A stretch of 64,000 nt of DNA from Erigeron canadensis (lineage: Eukaryota; Streptophyta; Magnoliopsida; Asterales; Asteraceae): contig NC_057766.1 of assembly GCF_010389155.1 (NCBI RefSeq), positions 24,437,516-24,501,515 on the forward strand. Direction: 5' to 3'. Positions 12,375 through 23,213 of this stretch are shown one piece after another. The notes beneath the pieces are model-generated. The model searched no databases and had not been told where the DNA came from. It saw nothing but the letters and a program-made list of their open reading frames with translations. A program made the translations under genes and the position numbers. Position 1 is the first letter of the stretch. The number at the start of each line of letters is the position of its first letter.

Positions 12375-15300
12375 ATGGCCATCAGACTTCGGTCTTTAGC
12401 TATCAAATTAACATCATCATCATCAGCAGCAGCCCATAATTTCACTAGGAGTACTATTTCTACTTACTCTTGCTACAATAATGTCATCAAAACTTCCCGG
12501 AAACCCGACATAAATAGCAGCTTCTTTACAAAGTATACCAAGTTTTCGGCATATGATCACGCAAGGAACTACTCTTGCTACAATGTCATTAGAGATTCCA
12601 TCGAATCGGGAATAAATAATGTGGTGGTCACTAAGAGTACTAGTAGCAATATTGATGATCAAAATTTGAAGAAAGTTATTGCCACTTATACAAGTGATGT
12701 TTGGATATCAATGAAAAACCTTTTAACCAAGTATAATCAAACACAAGTATGTTGGAAATTAACCATTGACATAGTTAAAAACGAAGACTTATAGGCATGA
12801 TTATGTTAGTATGTAATTAGAAGGTGTGATTATGTAATTAGATAATACTTAAAAGGGTGTAATGGTTGGCCAAAAGACACAACCATCACCACCGTAGGAA
12901 AGGGTGGCAGTTACCACCAAACACCACCACCGAAGCATTGCAATGGTTCACTCGTAACCATTCAACTAGTATATATATATATAGGATATGTATGGGTAGA
13001 CATTCACAAGTGTGTAATAACAACAATTCATTCTATATACATAGTTTATTACATATTTCTTGTTCTTGATCCTACTGGGACAACAAAGTACTCTTAATAA
13101 TTGGGTGGATTTTTCATTCTTGTATGATCATGATAATAATGTCGGCCGTCTTGCGTTTGCTAGCGGTGGATCAATGGGTGGGAGTAGCTTTCCGCGGGGT
13201 GGTGGTGGTGGGCGTTCTTCTTCTGGCTCTAGTTTAACATCTTCATCTGGCGGAGGATATTCATCATATCGTCCTTCGTCTTACCGTTCTCATAAAAGTA
13301 GTGGCCCGAACAGGGGAGGGGACGACGATGGAGATGCTTTACTCTTAATTTTAATAGCGCTTTACGTTGTATATTGGGTTCTATATTGGATTGCCATAGT
13401 TATATCCGACTATCTTAGTGTTCCTATAAACAGTGTTATCAAGCTTCAGGTATTCTGCTCCATCTTTTTGCTTTTAAGAATTCTTAAAAATGTCATATTA
13501 TGCCTAAGCTATTATATATATATATATATAATATATATAATGCCCCTTCAGAACTCATTGTAAGTGTCGTCTTTGAAGGTGTGTGAGAAGTCCAAAAGTA
13601 CATACCTCCAAATTGTTAGAAGAGGTTTGTATACTTTTAAAAAAGGTTACAAAACAAATAAGTCTTTATTGTTGCCTCCAAATTTTCGTCTTTATGATGA
13701 AGACCTCTTTGGTAGTAATTAAAGATGTTGCACACTTGAAAAGTTAGAGACGCACCCGATTAATAGGTTCTTACTCTGAACATTACTTTGGCTTAACCAG
13801 AATACTAGTGGGCAGTGTAACGTATATGGTTATCAAATAATGTTTGGCTACCAAAAAAAAACTAATTCAAATAAGGAATGCATAGTACATGTGAAACTTT
13901 AAAGTGATCTGCTTGACTTCCAATGGTGTATCTCATAAGCTGTTTTCCAGTAACAAGACCGATTATTTTCTTTTGCTAGACAACATCAGTGATATGATTA
14001 CCTCATAAGCTTAGATCGTGTTTCAAGCTACACAACAGTTTCCAAGCCAGACAATGTCAGTAATATGGTTTAAAAATCAAAACCTTGTGTTTTCATATTT
14101 CCGTTAACCAGAGATGCTAACAGATTGTAGTTGTGGCCAGTTATTCCCATAAAAGGAGCAGTTTGATGCATATTATTGTATGTACTTTTGTGGTGATTAT
14201 TAACCTTTTTTCTATCCTTCAAGGTCGGATTATCAGGTACAGTTGGATCACTGCAAAAGGATCTCAACACGATCTGTAAGGCAGCAGATCCCTCCGGAGA
14301 AAGGGGATACAGATATGTATTACAAGGTAACGAGTTTAGCAAGATGTGCTACGAATATGGGCAGTTTTTATCGAATTATCATCTTTTTTCTATAATATAC
14401 AATGCTGACCTTAGAAAGATATAAGTATTTAGCTTGTCTCGTGTCACTACAAAAATCTACTAGCTGGTTCCGTGTTCAGAGGCAAAGTATTTGTTCTTTA
14501 GTTTTTACGTACAATCCATGTAATCTTTTTCAACGTTTTAACTGACTTTGATTTGGTTGCAGAAACAGCAGCAGCTCTACTTCGGAATACTGATAATGGC
14601 ATAATGTGTCGTTCGTTTGTAAATCACTAGGCCAAATTCTTTAGAGAGAGTGGAGTAACATGTTGGATATTTGACTTAAAAAGAAAATATTTGATTAGTT
14701 TTGTTATGGAAGAAAATAACATTTGCAATTTAGATAAATCATACATAATGTTGTTGATATATGTGTGTGTCACTTTTCTCAGAACATTAAAAAGGTTGAT
14801 TGTTAGGTTCTATCTTTTGCAGGTAGATGCTAATAGGGGCATAGAAAATAGTGAGCAAGTATATCGTCAGCTTATTATGAATGAAAGGAGTAAATTTGAT
14901 GAGCTTACTCTAGTCAATGTGGACAACATCAAAAAGGAAAAGGAAACAAGCGGAAGATATAATGTGTTCGACAATGAGTATATTGTGGTTAGTACTTTTA
15001 CTATGATTAACATAGACGTATATATTTATCTCTTTTTGTTTTTCATGTGTTCCAATGTGTATTTGTGTATCTTTCCATTCTGTCTATTACATGATAAAGT
15101 ACTTCTTTTAATATTTGTTGAGTCAAAATGGGTGGGTTGGGTACTGGGTCAAAACAGGTCTAAACAGAATGTGTAACCCTCTTTGTCCATATTTCTATTA
15201 TTTATATACAAAAGTAGTACTTTGATCATTGTTGATTGCTTTAAAAACATTTGAGTACTTTTTTTTTTCATTAATGATTTTGAAGGTTTTATACAGTGGA

Positions 15301-15808
15301 CAACTTTCGGCCTATTGTCATCCTTCTGACCTGTATCTATTTTGGCTGCAATTTTTTATGAAGTATACTGTTTGACGAGTTACTATAAAACATACACAAA
15401 CCAATCTATTCATTTGTAAATTGTTGGAATCTCCCACCTCTAATATATCATTACTTGACTAAAACAAATATTATCTGATTGAAGATCACAATTATCGTAT
15501 GCGCTGCTGGAGTACATAGACTACCGCCCATTAAAAACAGAGAAGATTTCAAGAAAGCTTTGGAAATTCTATCATCTATTCCATACCAAATTATGGTGAG
15601 AGTCACCTATTTAAGTACACTTGTTCTCTACCCTATACATCATGATTCATTCTCGTGTTACTATGCTAACCAATTGATCATTTTACAGGGTGTCGAGGTG
15701 TTATGGACGCCACAACTGAAAGACGATGTTCTTACAAGGGAAGAATTGCTTAAAAACTATCCTCTATTGGAGTCTTTAGATAGAACCCTTGAGAATTGGA
15801 TCATATAG
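12375..15808 (+). pseudogene. DUF1517 type II copy B, disrupted in exon 1 by a solo LTR
   Basis: Exon 1 starts at 12375 (MAIRLRSLAIKL...) and is split by a 336-bp solo LTR at 12750-13085; it resumes to 13449. Exons 2-6 are 14224-14326, 14563-14618, 14823-14987, 15485-15595 and 15689-15808, all open with good splice sites. Removing the LTR does not restore the frame: the stretch joining the two halves is 13 nt shorter than in copy H, and the shifted frame runs into a stop. Downstream of the LTR the frame from DFSFLYDHDNNVGRLAF through the second membrane segment and the whole DUF1517 domain to the stop is open. So the gene is broken as a full-length protein, but an N-terminally truncated product started from within or near the LTR cannot be excluded. 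The frame entering from the LTR has no ATG before the DUF1517 part; its apparent start is a TTG at 13060. Confidence 0.85.
12750..13085 (+). mobile_element. solo LTR in exon 1 of copy B (Copia-like ends)
   Basis: A 336-bp block begins TGTTGG and ends GGGACAACA, with AAGTA immediately outside both ends (12745-12749 and 13086-13090), a perfect 5-bp target duplication. A TATATATATATAGG box near 12970 and the TG...CA ends fit an LTR. No internal gag-pol sequence or second LTR follows, so this is a solo LTR left by recombination. The orientation is inferred from the TATA-like box position. Confidence 0.88.
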
Positions 15809-16338
15809 GTTATATGAACGATACAGAAATCTATATTCCCATATATTTTCTAAGTTATGTGTTATATGAAAGGGAAGAAAAATGAGTAATTGAAATTTGT
15901 CCCCTTATAAGGATATTCTAAAATTATTTTTTCGGTTTATATTATGTTATACGAGATGGGTACCAGCAGGTGATGTAAATGGTGCTAGTGGCAGTGGTGG
16001 TAATGATGTAGTTATTAATCTAAAAGTAATTGATGTAAATGGTAGTGTAGTTATTTTATGGTTAAAAGATGTATCTTTTGTAAATAACTTTATTAAGAAT
16101 ATTACAGAGATATTAGGTGCAAATATTTAAATTAATGAATAAAAGAGATAGATAGTTTTGATAAATATGAGTGTAAAATATTTTAGGGATATATTAAGGG
16201 TATTTTGGTAAATATGAGCGTTAGAAATGTGTTGAAAATTAAGGGTATTTTGGGTATTTTAAAGGTAGAGAGTTGAAAAGAGCAGGGGATAGTTTGTTTA
16301 TTAATAGAGTATAGATATAGATATAAATTATATTATAT
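15809..16338. repeat. 3' flank of copy B with a Helitron-related repeat
   Basis: From about 15945 the sequence resembles, in reverse orientation, the short Helitron at 19078-19320: the block GATGTAAATGG and long runs of GGGTATTTTGG-type sequence match its complement. The ends are unclear and the open frame in it (15897-16130) is not a gene. Confidence 0.4.
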
Positions 16339-16911
16339 TAAGATGTTATCTAGCAATAAACTAAAACAGAATTGAGATATTCTTGAAACGACACATGTCG
16401 TAATCTTTGATCGACACGTGTCGTTTTAATTAATTTATATTTATTAAATTAGTTTTTTTTAATTGTATGTAAATTCAATTTCTTTATTAGACTTAGAATT
16501 AAATTCTAACTCTTGACTTATAAATACAAAACACATTATAACTTATTTGATTAATCGTTTTTATTAATAAAAATGTTTTTTTCTCAATTATTCAACTCCT
16601 AATACTTATTTAAATTATAATAAGTTATGAACATTAAGACTTCAAAAATTTGAGTTTACGATCCAAAATCACAAGGCTATTTGCCGTCATCCAGTTTATT
16701 TACAAGTTTCGATTTTGATGTAATTGTAAAAATATAAGGTAAATCCAAAACTTTAACTAAACATATATTATATTTATCATTAATGTTTATTATAACTTAA
16801 CTTCGATCATTGGTTTACTTTAACCATAATAATTTATTTATGAGGCATATTCGAATTTCTTTATAATAAAATTTATATAATTATTGTACATCATATGGGT
16901 ATTAAGACTAG
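16339..16911. repeat. dispersed repeat R2, copy 1
   Basis: About 570 bp from AATAAACTAAAACAGAATTG to GGGTATTAAGACTA. A second copy lies at 58105-58669 in the same orientation, colinear over its whole length, including the near-palindromic ACGACAC...GTGTCGT blocks. The two copies define the unit; its transposon class is unknown. Confidence 0.7.
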
Positions 16912-16923
16912 TATTATATTATA

Positions 16924-16955
16924 CTAGTGTTCAGACCCGTCTAATGAACGACTAT
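16924..16955 (-). mobile_element. possible Helitron 3' terminus, minus strand
   Basis: On the minus strand the sequence reads ...GACGGGTCTGAACACTAG with T as the next base, the CTAG-T arrangement of a Helitron 3' end, preceded by complementary blocks. The 5' end, at a higher coordinate, was not identified. Confidence 0.4.
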
Positions 16956-17619
16956 TCTCAAAATATACTAATCAAAGCTAAAAAATTAGAATTTAAATAT
17001 ATTAAATATATATGCCGAAATCAACTTAGAAATTTGCTAGCTGAATAGCCATTCCATCGGTCAAAATACTCCTAAATTTTTTGCCCATTCACAATTGACC
17101 GAGCCATGTCTGATAGTGTCCTGCAAATAGCCAAAAAAAAAAGGAAAAAACTGGTAAGTTCTCTTAGTATGTTTCTATGTATTTAATCCAATTTTAAAAA
17201 ATAAACACCAAACAAATTAACCATAAGAATTGAATAAACATCTTTGCATACGAATCCAAGAAAATTATTCAAGCTAAAAAAGGAACCCAACCAAGGACAT
17301 TTGAAACGTCGATCAAATGAATTTATTGGCTAATGCAAGAAAGATAGGTAAATAAATTCTTGATAAAAAAAAGTCGAGCCAAAAACTTTGCAAAGACATC
17401 TACTGTTGTGTTAAATCTTAAACATAACGTGGATCAAAGGGTTTTATCTAAATGTATTATTTAAAATTGATATCATGCTTTTCATAAGATCCGAGGTATA
17501 TCTGTCATACACAAACTAAAATGATAAATTGTTTCACCATGCTAAATAATCATACTAAAACATTCAACACCATCTCAATATGTAGCATTTTCCCCTGATA
17601 GAATAACAACGACTAAAAA
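16956..17619. other. intergenic, no gene recognised
   Basis: AT-rich sequence without coding pattern or bounded repeat that I can see. It may be the body of the Helitron-like element ending at 16924. Confidence 0.35.
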
Positions 17620-17903
17620 TTTACATCATTAATGGTCTAGTTTCAAAACAGATTCAAAATAATTATAGTCGATATATTAAAATAATCATAATCTTACTCG
17701 AAGCAAAAATTCGACTTTCTATCTAAAATCTTATAGAAAGATATAATCATAAATCTTAAGTATACACCATTAATGAGCTATTTTCAAAACGTTATCAAAA
17801 TAACCAAAGTCAATATATTAAAGTAATCAGAAACCTACTCATAGCAATTTTAGACTTTATATCTAAAAGGTTATAGAAAGATATAATCGTAAATCCTAAG
17901 AGT
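17620..17903. repeat. two-copy tandem repeat, period about 142 bp
   Basis: The segment beginning ACATCATTAATGG at 17622 recurs, diverged, as ACACCATTAATGA at about 17764. Both units contain the block TTATAGAAAGATATAATC. Confidence 0.75.
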
Positions 17904-18488
17904 TAATATAGGTTACAAGTACAAAGTTCAATATATAATATTTAGATTAGTTAAGTCATATATCACACCTTAATCAATACGAAAGTTAAAGAAGAAACAT
18001 ACGAAAATTAACTCCATATAAATATTGATTACAGTTTACCTTTTTTTTTCAACTTTAATTAAATAAAAATTTACAGTTTCTTATATTCTTAAAGTGTAAA
18101 CTATATAATTTGAAAAATACATACCAATTCATCAACAAAGACCATCTCGAACGTTTTTGATTTTCTTCGGGTTGTTCCACTCCGAAACAGTCTATGCATG
18201 CACAACATGGAGTCGTAAATGATGGTTAGTATGTCTTGGCTTAAGATCTTCAAGATGGACTAATGTGGTCATATTTTTTGTTGTTGAAAAAAAACCATAA
18301 CGAACCTATAATGGGCAACAAACTAAATTAAAAGAAATAATAATATAACGATAACATAATATTTCAATATTAAAAAATAATAATAATGATTAATTATGTG
18401 CAAAGTATATAAAAAGAAAAACCCCTTCTGTAGTTGATCGTAGCTTTTTTGTTGTTGTCGTATGTGAGTTATATTATAGATTACCAAT

Positions 18489-18752
18489 AAAACCGAAAAG
18501 TGTAATTTAGTTATTTTTAAATTGGGTGAAATTGTAAATTGGTGATGGTAAAACAAAAAGTATAATTCATTATTTTTAAATTGGGTTAAAGTGTAAATTG
18601 GTAATGGAAAATAAAAAAAAATGTAAGTTAGTTATTTTTAAATTAGGTTAAAGTGTAAATTGGTGATGGGAAACCAAAAAGTGTAAAATTAATTATTTTA
18701 AATTGAGGTTAAAGTGTAAATTGGTGATGGAAAACCAAAAAGTGTAAATTAA
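18489..18752. repeat. minisatellite, unit about 61 bp, about 4.3 copies
   Basis: The motif AAAGTGTAAATTGGTGATGG recurs with the spacer TTAGTTATTTTTAAATTGGG. Units differ by a few bases and the last one runs out near 18752. It lies just upstream of a relic of a type I gene. Confidence 0.8.
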
Positions 18753-18843
18753 TTTAGATTAATATTAAATATATTAGAGGATAAATAAGAATGGTGGATT
18801 AGGCTAAAGGAGGGAAATTAGGGGTGTCAAGTGTACCCCAACA

Positions 18844-19053
18844 AAGCGATCACAAACTTTCTGTTACAACCCGACCAACAAAGCGATTTTCCTGCGCACT
18901 TCGTTTTTCTTCAATAAAATGGTCATATTCCAGTAATAACAGGGAGCTATTTTCCGTACAAAATCATGACTTGTTCCCATAATCCGAAGACTAAAATGCC
19001 GTATTGTTATCATGAATTATAAACTTGAACCCGAAAAGGGTTTTTGGTGGAAA
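18844..19053 (+). pseudogene. DUF1517 type I relic, exon 1 fragment
   Basis: About 210 bp align base for base, with small gaps, to the first part of exon 1 of copy D: GCGATCACAAACTTTCTG, the CTTCGTTTTTCTTCAATAAA block and CCCGAAAAGGGTTTTT. The start codon position reads AAG instead of ATG, and there are several indels. Nothing of the membrane segments, Ser-rich linker or DUF1517 domain follows. This is a previously separate type I locus lying between B and C, now reduced to a fragment. Confidence 0.85.
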
Positions 19054-19077
19054 TATATGGTGAGAAGGAAGTATATT

Positions 19078-19320
19078 ATACTATATTATAAAAAGAATAA
19101 CCCCCATGTTGAAAGTTACATGGGGAAAAATGTCTAAAATACCCTTAATGATATATTACACTATTAGTCCTTAATCTTTTAAAATATCTCAATTAACTCT
19201 TTGTATTAAAGACTTTTACATCAATTATCTATATCACTCGCTGCCTCTACCACCAATAGTCGCACCCACTAACACTGTCACCGCCACGAATACTGCCGCA
19301 TAGCACGGGTACCGTGCTAG
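19078..19320 (+). mobile_element. short non-autonomous Helitron-like element
   Basis: The 3' end is a GC-rich hairpin GCACGGGTACCGTGC merging into CTAG, with T as the next base (19321). The left part is CTATATTATAAAAAGAATAACC. The 5' TC expected for a Helitron is not clear, so the left boundary is approximate. Confidence 0.55.
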
Positions 19321-19384
19321 TATTATTAATAGACATAATTCAAGTAAGAATTATCTCATTAAATAATAGACAAATCATTTGTAT

Positions 19385-19755
19385 ACGAGAGTAAGTACCC
19401 GCGCATTGCGGCAGTAAAATGATATGAGTGATAAGTGTGATAGGTCATAGGAGGTTATATGTCATAGAGTGTCATAGCCATATGCCTATATGCCTTAGTC
19501 GTACGGGCTCCGTCATCGGATTTAATAATTCGTCAAAAGTATATCGAATGACATCTCTAATGAAAGAGCATGCAATCTTAAGAACACCCATATAACTTTT
19601 ATAATCCATATACGGTTTTTGAAATAAAATTTTTTAAAAGAATTAGATGAATAAAATGATTTATGAAAGAGAGAGAAAGTTGTATGCATTATGATGTGTA
19701 TATTGTTCAAATTAAATGTTAAAAGTTGAAAAGTGAATTTGTATTATAATATAGT
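19385..19755 (-). repeat. dispersed repeat family R1, copy 2 (minus)
   Basis: Reverse orientation copy: starts CGAGAGTAAGTACCCGCGCA and ends near TATAATATAGTATAGAT. It carries the shared core reading, on the minus strand, TCTTTCATTAGAGATGTCAT. Confidence 0.65.
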
Positions 19756-19778
19756 ATAGATTTAGATATAGAAGTATA

Positions 19779-20359
19779 GGGGTGAGTTATTTTGAGAACC
19801 ATAAAAAAAAAAAACGCGAGAACCAATCTGGGCCACATATCTCATCTCCTTTTTTCTCTCTCATCACTTTCATCCAAATTTTTCAAAACGTTTTATCTCA
19901 CAAACCGTGCATCGTTAGACGAAAAAAAAACCATGGGTAGTCTTAAAATTTCGTCCTCTTTCATTAGAGATGCGACTTGATATACTTTTGACAAACTTTT
20001 AAATTTCGAAATTTTTTTTTTTTCGAATTTTTTTTTTACCTGCACATGTGTAGGATGTGTATGATGTATACCCTACACATGTCCTGCACATGTGTAGGAT
20101 TATCGCTAAAAAAAAAATTAAAAAAAAAATCGAAATTTAAAAGTTTGTCAAAAGTATATCAAGTCGCATCTCTAATGAAAGAGCACGAAATTTTAAGACT
20201 ACCCATGCTTTTTTTTTCGTTTAACGATGTACGGTTTGTGAGATAAAACCATTTGAATGAATTGGGTGAAAATGAGGAGAGAGAAAATAAAAAATCATCA
20301 AGATCAAAGTCAATTTCTCGCGTTCTTTTTTTTTATGGTTCTCAAACTAACTTTCCTCT
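19779..20359. mobile_element. foldback Mutator-like MITE
   Basis: Two arms of roughly 240 bp are inverted repeats; both outer ends carry GAGAACCATAAAAAA followed by CGCGAGAA (read inward). The centre (about 20040-20100) contains repeated ACATGTGTAGG blocks. The outside bases are AGAAGTATA on the left and ATAAGTATA on the right, a 9-bp duplication with one mismatch. Each arm contains the same TCTTTCATTAGAGATG core found in repeat family R1. Confidence 0.75.
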
Positions 20360-20469
20360 ATAAGTATATATAGATATGACTTTCCTTGTATTGTATTAAA
20401 CTTATCAATAACATTAAGTGGTTATTATGACTGATTTTGATATTAGATTTTATTCGATTACGAATAAAA

Positions 20470-20631
20470 CTTACTTAAATGTATATATCTTGAGCACCAA
20501 GCCACCATATACAATCATCAAATCAAATTCCTCATTTTCCTCAATACATCACATAATCTATTATCATACTTACTTGTATATCTATTTTTTTAAGAAACAC
20601 ACAACAACATATATATTTTCTAATAATAATA
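20470..20631 (+). promoter_or_regulatory. conserved 5' flank of type II copy C
   Basis: Shares ATATCTTGAGCACCAAGCCA and the TCTAATAATAATAATG start context with the other type II copies. Confidence 0.55.
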
Positions 20632-21030
20632 ATGGCTATCAGACTTCGGTCTTTAGCTATTAAATTATCATCATCATCTGCAGCAGCAGCCCATAATTTC
20701 ACAAGGAGTACTATTTCTACTTACTCTTACTACAATAATGTCATCAAAGCTTCCCCGAAACCCGGAATTAATTCTAGTTTCTTCACGAAGTTTTCGCGGT
20801 TTGATCACTCAAGGAACTACTCTTGTTATAATGTCATTAGAGATTTCCTTGAATCAGGAATAAATAGTTTGGTAGTCACTAAAGGCGAAAAGAGTAGTAG
20901 CATTGCTGATCAAGATTTGAAAAATGCTATTGCAAGTTATAAAAGTAGTGATGTATGGATATCAATTGAAAACCTTTTGAAGAAGTATAATCAAAAACAA
21001 GTACTCATAAGTAATAATAATGGGGAGGCT

Positions 21031-22529
21031 TGATATGTCGTATTTTATGCTCATTCCCCATAGCTTAAAGTGTCGATTAGCGAGGATTACGAGTCATTTT
21101 TGTATACATTTGGTGCGTTTATGGTATTTGTTAGTGTTTCAGGAGGAAAACAGGTACCTAAGCGATATTTTGCAGAAAACTAAGTTTCTGGAGCAAAATG
21201 GGTGTTTACGGATGTTTCACGTGGCTCGTAGGTAAAGAATCGAAGAAAGTCAAAGCTGGTCAAAATGGTCAAGGCAAGTCAACAGGACACTGCGACGCAG
21301 TATGGTCATGCGCCGCAGTATTCCAAGTCGAGATTAAAATTGCTTCGCAGCATAGAAAAACTGCGACGCAGTTTGTGTATATACGACAGAAGACCAGTCA
21401 AAGAAAGTCAAGTCAAGGAAAGTCAAATAAGACACTGCGACGCAGTTTGGGACTGCGACGCAGTGTCGTGCCGAATCTGCTGAATTTAGTCAACATATAA
21501 ATAGCTGCAAGAAACATTCCAAAAACCTATCTTTCACTTTTTCAGACAATTTTAAGAGCTTTTCCTAGGGTTTATCTTATTTTTCATCATTGTGGGGGAT
21601 CAAAGACTCGTTCAGAATCATTTCGTTATTCGTTTTTCAATCCTTTGTATTCGGTAACAATGAATTCTTTCGTTTTGATTTGTTATTTTATATCTAATAT
21701 GAGTGGCTAAACGCCTTTTCATCCATCTTGATGGAGTGAGACATTATGTAGGGATTGCACAATATTTATTAATTCAATTGATTTGATTTAACGTTTTGTC
21801 GTGATCTTAATCTCTTAATTCTTTGTTATTCAATTATTGATTGCGGATAATTTGTATTCATTGCTTAGTGACGACTAGGATTTGGGTATAAGTTATTTTG
21901 ATTGCTTAGTCAGAAGCAATTGGTTCTATGACGGGTACGGTAGAGGGTAATCAATAGTTGATAAGAATTAACGGGTTGACGGTTGGGTACAATTGATAGG
22001 CAAAATTGTTATCTAAAATGACCAAAACCATTGTTTAACTAGGGAAGTTATAAAAAGGCGTCTCGGGGTACCGGTCTTAATAATGAAACTAGTTAGTACA
22101 AGAGAATGAAAGAAGTTGTTAACTTGACGGGTACGGGGTTTGGCCATAGATTTGAGTCTCGGTCATTGAATCACCAAATTGAATTTGAACTTCATCAAAA
22201 GTGCAATCCTAACATTCTGTTGAGCGAAATCAAGATGGGTGACCTTTAAATTCTTGTTTAAAACTACAATCTCTTTTTCGATTAATCCTTTGGGATTACT
22301 AATTTTCAACTAACTACTTGCATCGTGGCAACTCGGCCACAAAACCCCCCCATTTTACTTGAATCATTAAACGTTTTTACAAATGCTTGTTTAAGTCCTT
22401 GCGAACGATCTCGGCTTACCATTTTTCACTATACTGCATACGATCAGGTACACTCTGCCTGTGAGTGTGTAGTTATCAGTATTTTTCGGTAAATCGTGTT
22501 ATAAATTTAAAGCTAGATTTCGCACATCA
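21031..22529 (+). mobile_element. 1.5-kb solo LTR in exon 1 of copy C
   Basis: The block begins TGATATGTCG and ends GCACATCA, with AGGCT directly outside both ends (21026-21030 and 22530-22534). TG...CA ends, inverted TGAT/ATCA tips and a perfect 5-bp duplication define an LTR. A TATAAATAG box lies near 21497, consistent with plus orientation. There is no internal region. The length would fit a Ty3/Gypsy element, but the lineage cannot be named from the LTR alone. Confidence 0.9.
21289..21464. repeat. cluster of ACTGCGACGCAGT near-palindromes in the LTR
   Basis: The 13-mer ACTGCGACGCAGT occurs at 21289, 21360, 21434 and 21452, with a variant TGCGCCGCAG at 21309. Each is nearly self-complementary. 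They lie upstream of the TATA-like box of the LTR. Confidence 0.85.
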
Positions 22530-23155
22530 AGGCTGTACTGGATTTTTCATTCTTGTATGATCATGATAATGTCGGCCGTCTTGCATTTGCTTCTAGTGGT
22601 GGATCAATGGGTGGGAGTGATTTTTCTTTTTCTGGCTCTAGTTTAAGTACTTCATCTGGCGGAGGATATAGTTCTTATGGCTCTAACAGGGGAGGGAACG
22701 ACGATGGAATTGATTTTAAAATTTTAAAATTTTTATATTGTTAATCGTTATAGCGTGTGTGTTGTCCATGATAAATGCTCCCAGATACAGTACTATCAAG
22801 CTTCAGGTATATATTCTGCTCTTTCTTGCTTTTAGATATTCTTAAAAATTCATATTATGCCATAAGCAATAAATACATTGTGTTAAGTTTCAAGTCACTG
22901 GTTTCATCAGAAATTTTTGGTTTCCAAATGAACATTTCACTTACCATCTGATATTAGTTGTCTGGGAAAACTGTTAGTAGAGAAGTTTTCATAACTTCGA
23001 TGGAAGTTACAATACATACAAGCCTTTATTGTTGCCTCAAACTTTTGTCTTTTTATCTTAAGATCTCATTTGTAGTAATCATAGGTTTTCGTAAAGTTAC
23101 AAGGACATACCTGATTAATAGGTCCTTAGTCTGGAGATTACTATTGCTTTGTAGT

Positions 23156-23213
23156 CTTCCAAACATTAACATAGCCAGAATATTCTTCCAAACATTAACA
23201 TAGCCAGAATATT
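23156..23213. repeat. perfect 29-bp tandem duplication in intron 1 of copy C
   Basis: The unit starting CTTCCAAACATTAACATAGC occurs twice in direct succession at 23156 and 23185. Confidence 0.9.

Noticed and set aside
12747..13088. LTR of copy B spliced out as an intron (GTATGT donor, AAG acceptor)
   Set aside because: Joining these sites gives CAA-TAC-TCT-TAA, an immediate stop, so it does not rescue the gene.
13060..13563. Separate small gene starting at 13060
   Set aside because: The first codon is TTG inside the LTR; the rest is the second half of exon 1 of copy B and reads into intron 1.
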